64,000 nt of DNA from Anatilimnocola aggregata. Lineage in GTDB: Bacteria; Planctomycetota; Planctomycetia; Pirellulales; Pirellulaceae. The notes beneath the pieces were generated by a model, which searched no databases, had not been told where the DNA came from, and worked only from the letters and a program-made list of their open reading frames with translations. Shown piece after piece: positions 59,980 through 64,000 of the stretch; position 1 is the stretch's first letter; each line of letters opens with the position of its first letter. The stretch covers positions 806,001 through 870,000 of the forward strand of contig NZ_CP036274.1 of NCBI RefSeq assembly GCF_007747655.1, given 5' to 3'. A program made the position numbers and the translations under genes.

Positions 59980-60552
59980 ATGCCAACTGTTTCCAGCACT
60001 TCAGCCAAGCTGCTAACTATGGGGGAGTTCATCGCGATTCCCGCCGGTAGTATGCCATTCGAATTAGTCCTCGGCAGGGCTGTAGAGATGAACGTTCCCG
60101 CCCCAACTCACGGCAAGTGCTGCTCGAACATCTCGCGTGCCATGGGGCGCTACCTCGATCAATATGACCTTGGACACCTCACGAGTGAGGCAGGTGTCAT
60201 CACGCACCGCGACCCAGATTCAATCCGTCCCCCAGACGTGGCGTTTTTTAGCTACGCGAAAATGCCTCGTGGCGATCTACCGGAAGGATATTGGCCCGTT
60301 AGTCCTGAGCTGGTGTTTGAGGTTAGGTCTCAGTACGACCGTTGGGTCGAGATTGTCGCCAAAGTCGGCGAGTTCCTCAGCGCGGGCATCCTTGTTGTCG
60401 CAGTACTCGATCCACAAGAACGCAAGCTGCACGTTTACTCAGCAGATCGGCCCACGCAGATCTTGGCAGAAGCGGATGTGTTTCAGGTGACGGAGTTCCT
60501 GCCCGACATCCTTCCCAATTGCACACTTGCCGTTCGCGATTTTTTGAAATAA
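59980..60552 (+). CDS. Uma2-family protein, copy B
   Basis: 190 residues (MPTVSSTSAKLLTMGEF). Blocks align with copy A: FELVLGRAVEMNVP, DPDSIRPPDVAFFSY, YWPVSPELVFEVRSQYDR, FLSAGILVVAVLD. Here the active-site SP becomes RS, perhaps weakening function. 39 bp upstream of the intact radical SAM gene. Clear but diverged paralogue of copy A. Confidence 0.85.
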   Translation: MPTVSSTSAKLLTMGEFIAIPAGSMPFELVLGRAVEMNVPAPTHGKCCSNISRAMGRYLDQYDLGHLTSEAGVITHRDPDSIRPPDVAFFSYAKMPRGDLPEGYWPVSPELVFEVRSQYDRWVEIVAKVGEFLSAGILVVAVLDPQERKLHVYSADRPTQILAEADVFQVTEFLPDILPNCTLAVRDFLK

Positions 60553-60591
60553 CCGCATGCAAATTGCCCGCCTTTTTGGAAACAGCTTCCC

Positions 60592-61902
60592 GTGACCATC
60601 GAAACCGTAAAAACCGAAGTTGGCAGTTACTTCATCTCCAACTATCCGCCATTCTCGCAGTGGAAGGCGGAAGAAGTCGGCGCGATCGAGAAGGCGCTCC
60701 ATAGCCCGCCGCTGCGCGATACGCCGCTGGGGCTGTATCTGCACATTCCGTTCTGCCGTAAGCGCTGCAAGTTCTGTTATTTTCGCGTCTATACCGACAA
60801 GAACGCTCACGACGTCGAATACTACGTTTCCGCGCTGTCAAAAGAGATTGAACTCGTCAGCCAGTTGCCGGTGATGGGTGGCCGGCCGTTTCGCTTCGTT
60901 TATTTCGGCGGTGGTACACCGTCGTTCTTGAGTGCCAAGCAGTTGACCTCGCTCGTGGACCGCTTAAAGAAGCATGTCAATTGGGACCATGCGGAAGAAG
61001 TGACGTTCGAGTGCGAGCCTGGCACGCTGTCAGAACCGAAGATTCACACGCTCAAGGAACTTGGTGTCACGCGGCTGAGTCTCGGCGTCGAGAACTTCAG
61101 CGACGCGGTGCTGGAAGAAAACGGCCGGGCTCACTTGTCGCCCGAAGTTTACAAAGCGTGGCAGTGGATTCAGGATGCTCAGTTCCACAACGTCAACATC
61201 GACCTCATCTCCGGCATGGTCGGTGAGACGTGGGACAACTGGCGCGAGAACATCAAGAAGACGATCGAGCTGTCTCCCGATAGTGTCACCATCTATCAAA
61301 TGGAGCTGCCGTTCAACACTGTCTATTCCAAAGACATGCTCGGCAATCAGATCGAAAGCCCGGTTGCCGATTGGCCGACCAAGCGCGCCTGGCTCAATTA
61401 CGCGTATGACGAACTGCAGGCCGTGGGCTATCACATTTCCAGCGCCTATACGCTGGTGAAAGACCCGACCAAGGTCAACTTCAGCTATCGAGATAATTTG
61501 TGGCGCGGTTCCGATCTGCTGGCGACCGGTGTCGCCAGCTTTGGGCACGTCGCAGGGATTCACTATCAGAATAAAACCGAGTGGGCCGACTACACCAAGA
61601 CCCTGCTCGAAGACAACAAGCTGCCGCTGCTGCGTGCGATGCAGCCGACGCAACATCAGCTTTTGATTCGCGAGTTGATTCTGCTGCTGAAGAAGGGCTA
61701 TCTCGACGTCAACTATTTCCGCCACAAGTACAACGTTGACGTGCTCGACGAATTCCGCGATGCCTGGCAGCAGCACCGGTCCGAAGGAATGCTCAGCTTT
61801 GACAACGACCGCGTCACGCTGACCCGCGACGGGCTGCTGCATGTCGACGCGTTGTTGCCCGCGTTCTTCGAATCGCAACATCAAGGGGTTCGCTACACTT
61901 GA
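60592..61902 (+). CDS. HemN/HemW-like radical SAM protein
   Basis: 436 residues from GTG 60592 (MTIETVKTEVGSYF). The 4Fe-4S site is HIPFCRKRCKFCYF (C55, C59, C62); VYFGGGTPSFL and RLSLGVENFSD are hallmark blocks of the coproporphyrinogen oxidase/HemW clan, and a C-terminal HemN-like domain follows (RELILLLKKGYLDVNYF). True HemN has additional N-terminal residues and HemW binds haem; neither activity can be assigned. The direct coupling to a lipoyl-carrier gene (TTGA overlap) suggests it acts on a carrier-bound or lipoyl-related substrate. Confidence 0.8.
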   Translation: MTIETVKTEVGSYFISNYPPFSQWKAEEVGAIEKALHSPPLRDTPLGLYLHIPFCRKRCKFCYFRVYTDKNAHDVEYYVSALSKEIELVSQLPVMGGRPFRFVYFGGGTPSFLSAKQLTSLVDRLKKHVNWDHAEEVTFECEPGTLSEPKIHTLKELGVTRLSLGVENFSDAVLEENGRAHLSPEVYKAWQWIQDAQFHNVNIDLISGMVGETWDNWRENIKKTIELSPDSVTIYQMELPFNTVYSKDMLGNQIESPVADWPTKRAWLNYAYDELQAVGYHISSAYTLVKDPTKVNFSYRDNLWRGSDLLATGVASFGHVAGIHYQNKTEWADYTKTLLEDNKLPLLRAMQPTQHQLLIRELILLLKKGYLDVNYFRHKYNVDVLDEFRDAWQQHRSEGMLSFDNDRVTLTRDGLLHVDALLPAFFESQHQGVRYT

Positions 61903-62363
61903 GCGAGCCGCTGACGTTTGAGATGGGGAAATTCGTCGCCGAGTTTCCCGTGGACAGGCTCTACGCCAAGAATCACATGTGGGCTGAACCGCGCGGCGAA
62001 CTGCTGCGCTTCGGCTTCTCTGCCTATGCCGTGCGGCTGCTGCAGGACGTCTACTTCCTTGACTGGTCGATCGACGCCGGCACCGACCTGAAAGAGAAAC
62101 AGGAAATCGGCAGCATCGAGAGCAAAAAGGCCGAGAGCAGCCTCTACTCGCCCGTGGCCGGCCGCTTGCTGGAGTTCAATCAGGAAATTCTCTCCGACCC
62201 GTCGTCCATCAACGTCGACAAGTACGGCGCAGGCTGGATATTTGAGATGCAGCCCGTTCCCGGCCTGGCCAGCCCGTTGCTCACGGCTCAGCAATATCTC
62301 GAACACCTCGCCGCCGTCTGGGAAGTCACCCAGCGGACCATCAAAGGCCAGATGAACGAATAG
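61899..62363 (+). CDS. GcvH-like lipoyl-carrier protein
   Basis: 154 residues, TTG start overlapping the radical SAM stop (TTGA). The lipoylation hairpin is IGSIESKKAESSLYSPVAG, with K77 at the position of the lipoylated Lys of glycine cleavage H protein (ES-x-K-A). Flanks (LYAKNHMWAE; LLRFGFSAYA) also follow GcvH. It is not next to gcvT/gcvP, so a role as a dedicated carrier in this cluster is likely. Confidence 0.8.
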   Translation: MSEPLTFEMGKFVAEFPVDRLYAKNHMWAEPRGELLRFGFSAYAVRLLQDVYFLDWSIDAGTDLKEKQEIGSIESKKAESSLYSPVAGRLLEFNQEILSDPSSINVDKYGAGWIFEMQPVPGLASPLLTAQQYLEHLAAVWEVTQRTIKGQMNE

Positions 62364-62463
62364 GCTGCATTTTTCCGCCGTTTGAGGCTAAACTGAGCGT
62401 TGGTCCTTTGCCTGTCCTGGACCATCCCGATCCATTTGAATCCTCCCCAGCACGTACAAAATC

Positions 62464-63639
62464 ATGGCCAAGCGCATTGCCGTCGTTCTCTCGCAAGGTC
62501 AGAGCCAACATCCAGCCAAGCGCCAGCTGGAAGAAGACATCGCTGCTGCCCTCCTCATGGAGCCCGGCATCGATCTGGTAATTGTCCCGCACCTATATGA
62601 TCTCAAGCCCGATGGCACTGGCACTCTCGCGCTGTCGAACATCAAAGGCAACATGATCGTCCTGGCCTGGCTATTTGATCGGGCCACGCGCTGGACGCTC
62701 GACCGCATGGGCATTCGGGGCAAAGAAGGAACTTCGCTGCTCAAATCGGCCGATGAAGAGACGGACGAAGATGAGGATGAAGCTGCCGAAGCTGAAGAAA
62801 CCGCAGCAGCGTCGGAGAAGACGCGAGTCAACGACTCGCGCGACCTTCCCAATCGCAAGATCTACTGCCTCGATCTGCGCGTGCAGCCTAAGGCGGAAAC
62901 GTTCGTCGAAGAAGTGAAACGGATTGCCCGCGAAGCGTCGATGCAATTGATCGGCCTCGGTGGTCTGGGCGGCGGAATCGGGAGCAAACCAACTGGTCCT
63001 TCAGCGTCTGGCCCTTCACCGGCCGCACTGGCTCGGTTTGCAGAGCCAACAAACTCTACGGCCCTGCCCATCATTTCGGCCCCCGATCTTTCGCCTGTGA
63101 ATACACCGTTCTCGTTCCTGACGGAAAGCAAGTCGGCCGATGCCAGTGGCGAAACACCTTCGCAAATCATTCGCATCGAAGAGACCGGCGATCGCCGTTG
63201 GTATCCCGTCATCGATTACAGCCGTTGCACGAACTGCATGGAGTGCATCGACTTCTGCCTGTTCGGCGTTTACGGCCTCGACCGCGCCGATACGATCCTC
63301 GTCGAGCAGCCCGACAATTGTCGCAAGGGCTGTCCGGCGTGCAGCCGCGTTTGTCCCGAGAACGCCATCATCTTCCCGCAGCACAAGACGCCATCGATCG
63401 CGGGCTCGCCCGAAGTGGCCGGCAGCATGAAGATCGATCTCTCGCGTCTTTTCGGCGCTCCCGAAACGGGCGAATCCGCCGAGCAAGCTGCCGTCCGCGA
63501 GCGCGACGAGCAACTGCAACTCGCCGGCCGCACTGCCGTCGGTGCCTCTGTCGGCCTGCCCAAGCGGCAAGCCAGCGCTCCGCAGCCCAAGGACGAACTC
63601 GATAGCTTGCTAGACTCGCTGGATGAGTTGGATATTTAG
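62464..63639 (+). CDS. Two-cluster ferredoxin-domain protein with novel N-terminal domain
   Basis: 391 residues. Residues ~1-90 form an alpha/beta domain (MAKRIAVVLSQGQSQHPAKR; IDLVIVPHLYDL) of unknown family, then a strongly acidic linker (DEETDEDEDEAAEAEE), and C-terminal 2x[4Fe-4S] ferredoxin motifs CTNCMECIDFC and CRKGCPACSRVCP. It probably passes electrons to the radical SAM enzyme or between partners. A Ser/Pro/Ala-rich linker precedes the ferredoxin part, and the end is acidic (DSLLDSLDELDI). 100 bp after the lipoyl-carrier gene. Confidence 0.8.
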   Translation: MAKRIAVVLSQGQSQHPAKRQLEEDIAAALLMEPGIDLVIVPHLYDLKPDGTGTLALSNIKGNMIVLAWLFDRATRWTLDRMGIRGKEGTSLLKSADEETDEDEDEAAEAEETAAASEKTRVNDSRDLPNRKIYCLDLRVQPKAETFVEEVKRIAREASMQLIGLGGLGGGIGSKPTGPSASGPSPAALARFAEPTNSTALPIISAPDLSPVNTPFSFLTESKSADASGETPSQIIRIEETGDRRWYPVIDYSRCTNCMECIDFCLFGVYGLDRADTILVEQPDNCRKGCPACSRVCPENAIIFPQHKTPSIAGSPEVAGSMKIDLSRLFGAPETGESAEQAAVRERDEQLQLAGRTAVGASVGLPKRQASAPQPKDELDSLLDSLDELDI

Positions 63640-63973
63640 CAGTCCTGTCTTCTTTACTCCTAGAGTAAGCCTAGTGCTGCGCACTAGGCTGGTAAAAATT
63701 ACACCTTTGGTGCTGGAAAGTAATCGCGCATTTTTCCTCGCTTGTCTTTGGGCATAAATAGAAATGGCGAATCGCTAACCCATCGGCTGACTCCGATCCC
63801 ACAAAGGCCAGCTTGGGGCGTATCTTGCCCCATAGAGCCCTTCGGGCTATGTTATTGCCTGCAGATCGCGTAGGCGCGCCTCTCCCCGCCTACTCGGTCT
63901 ATCGTTTGCTTGTCTAAGTAGTTCGTGCTCCTGCCTCACCCATCGCCCCCCTCTCGTGTCCTAGAAGTTGATC
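63640..63973. other. Intergenic region with hairpins
   Basis: No gene in 334 bp. It holds a perfect hairpin at 63668-63690 (listed separately) and GCCC-TTC-GGGC with flanking ATAG/CTAT near 63827-63851. Ends before a short start of the next gene. Confidence 0.5.
63668..63690 (+). terminator. Terminator-like perfect hairpin after the cluster
   Basis: AGCCTAGTGC-TGC-GCACTAGGCT, 10-bp perfect stem 28 bp after the ferredoxin gene. There is no U-run on the + strand (AAAAATT follows), so it may be a factor-dependent end or a dispersed palindrome. Confidence 0.45.
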
Positions 63974-64000
63974 ATGCGCAATGTTATTTCGCTCGTGCTG
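63974..64000 (+). CDS. Start of a gene cut by the window edge
   Basis: ATG followed by RNVISLVL, which looks like the start of a signal peptide. Only nine codons are visible, so nothing more can be said. Confidence 0.3.

Overview
The window comes from a planctomycete chromosome, most like the Pirellulales. This rests on the typical mix of DUF1559 pseudopilin-like proteins, paired DUF1501 / PSCyt1-DUF1549-DUF1553 proteins, a planctomycete-type Ser/Thr kinase, Tat-signal PQQ proteins and Uma2-family genes. No rRNA or universal marker is present to fix the genus.

Core-like region, 1-31.05 kb. A 5'-cut kinase and an NHL-repeat secreted protein are followed by an SDR oxidoreductase, an OpuB-type osmolyte ABC transporter (fused binding protein-permease plus ATPase), a PlsC-like acyltransferase and a Gfo/Idh oxidoreductase. 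Next come three tandem DUF1559 genes and two DUF1501/DUF1553 sets. One DUF1553 gene carries a palindromic repeat inserted in frame. The block ends with a lysozyme-fold protein, rdgB, a cinA-like gene with a degenerate C-terminal domain, recG, and a RAYT transposase framed by inverted REP-like repeats.

Island, 31.06-53.95 kb. It starts at an intact tRNA-Leu(UAA). The 3' end of that tRNA is repeated exactly at 47.4 kb (60 bp) and 51.8 kb (55 bp), so two integrated elements sit in tandem. The T-run expected just after the tRNA now lies beyond the third copy. Element 1 (16.3 kb) has an integrase, a XRE repressor with its operator, a primase-helicase, a possible scaffold/protease, several unrecognised proteins that may be virion proteins, and an adjacent pair of small M41-like proteins, one with an intact HEAGH motif and one with HVAGQ. 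No terminase, portal or conjugation gene is recognisable. Element 2 (4.4 kb) has its own integrase, a two-tyrosine HUH Rep like those of phages, two small RHH-type regulators and a dyad-rich candidate origin. Beyond the island are two copies of a ~200-bp MITE-like repeat on either side of an IS4-family insertion sequence.

Metabolic cluster, 54.1-63.6 kb, all on the + strand. It encodes an adenylate-forming ligase, an aldehyde dehydrogenase, an iron alcohol dehydrogenase, a PQQ-type beta-propeller, two Uma2 genes, a HemN/HemW-like radical SAM protein, a GcvH-like lipoyl carrier and a two-cluster ferredoxin protein. The first three suggest carboxylate-aldehyde-alcohol interconversion; the last three look like a radical SAM / lipoyl / ferredoxin unit. 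I do not recognise the pathway. A fossil copy of the radical SAM gene's 5' end lies between the two Uma2 genes and records a local duplication.

The strongest candidates for something undescribed are the tandem tRNA-Leu elements (especially element 1 with its active/dead M41 pair) and the radical SAM-lipoyl-ferredoxin cluster.
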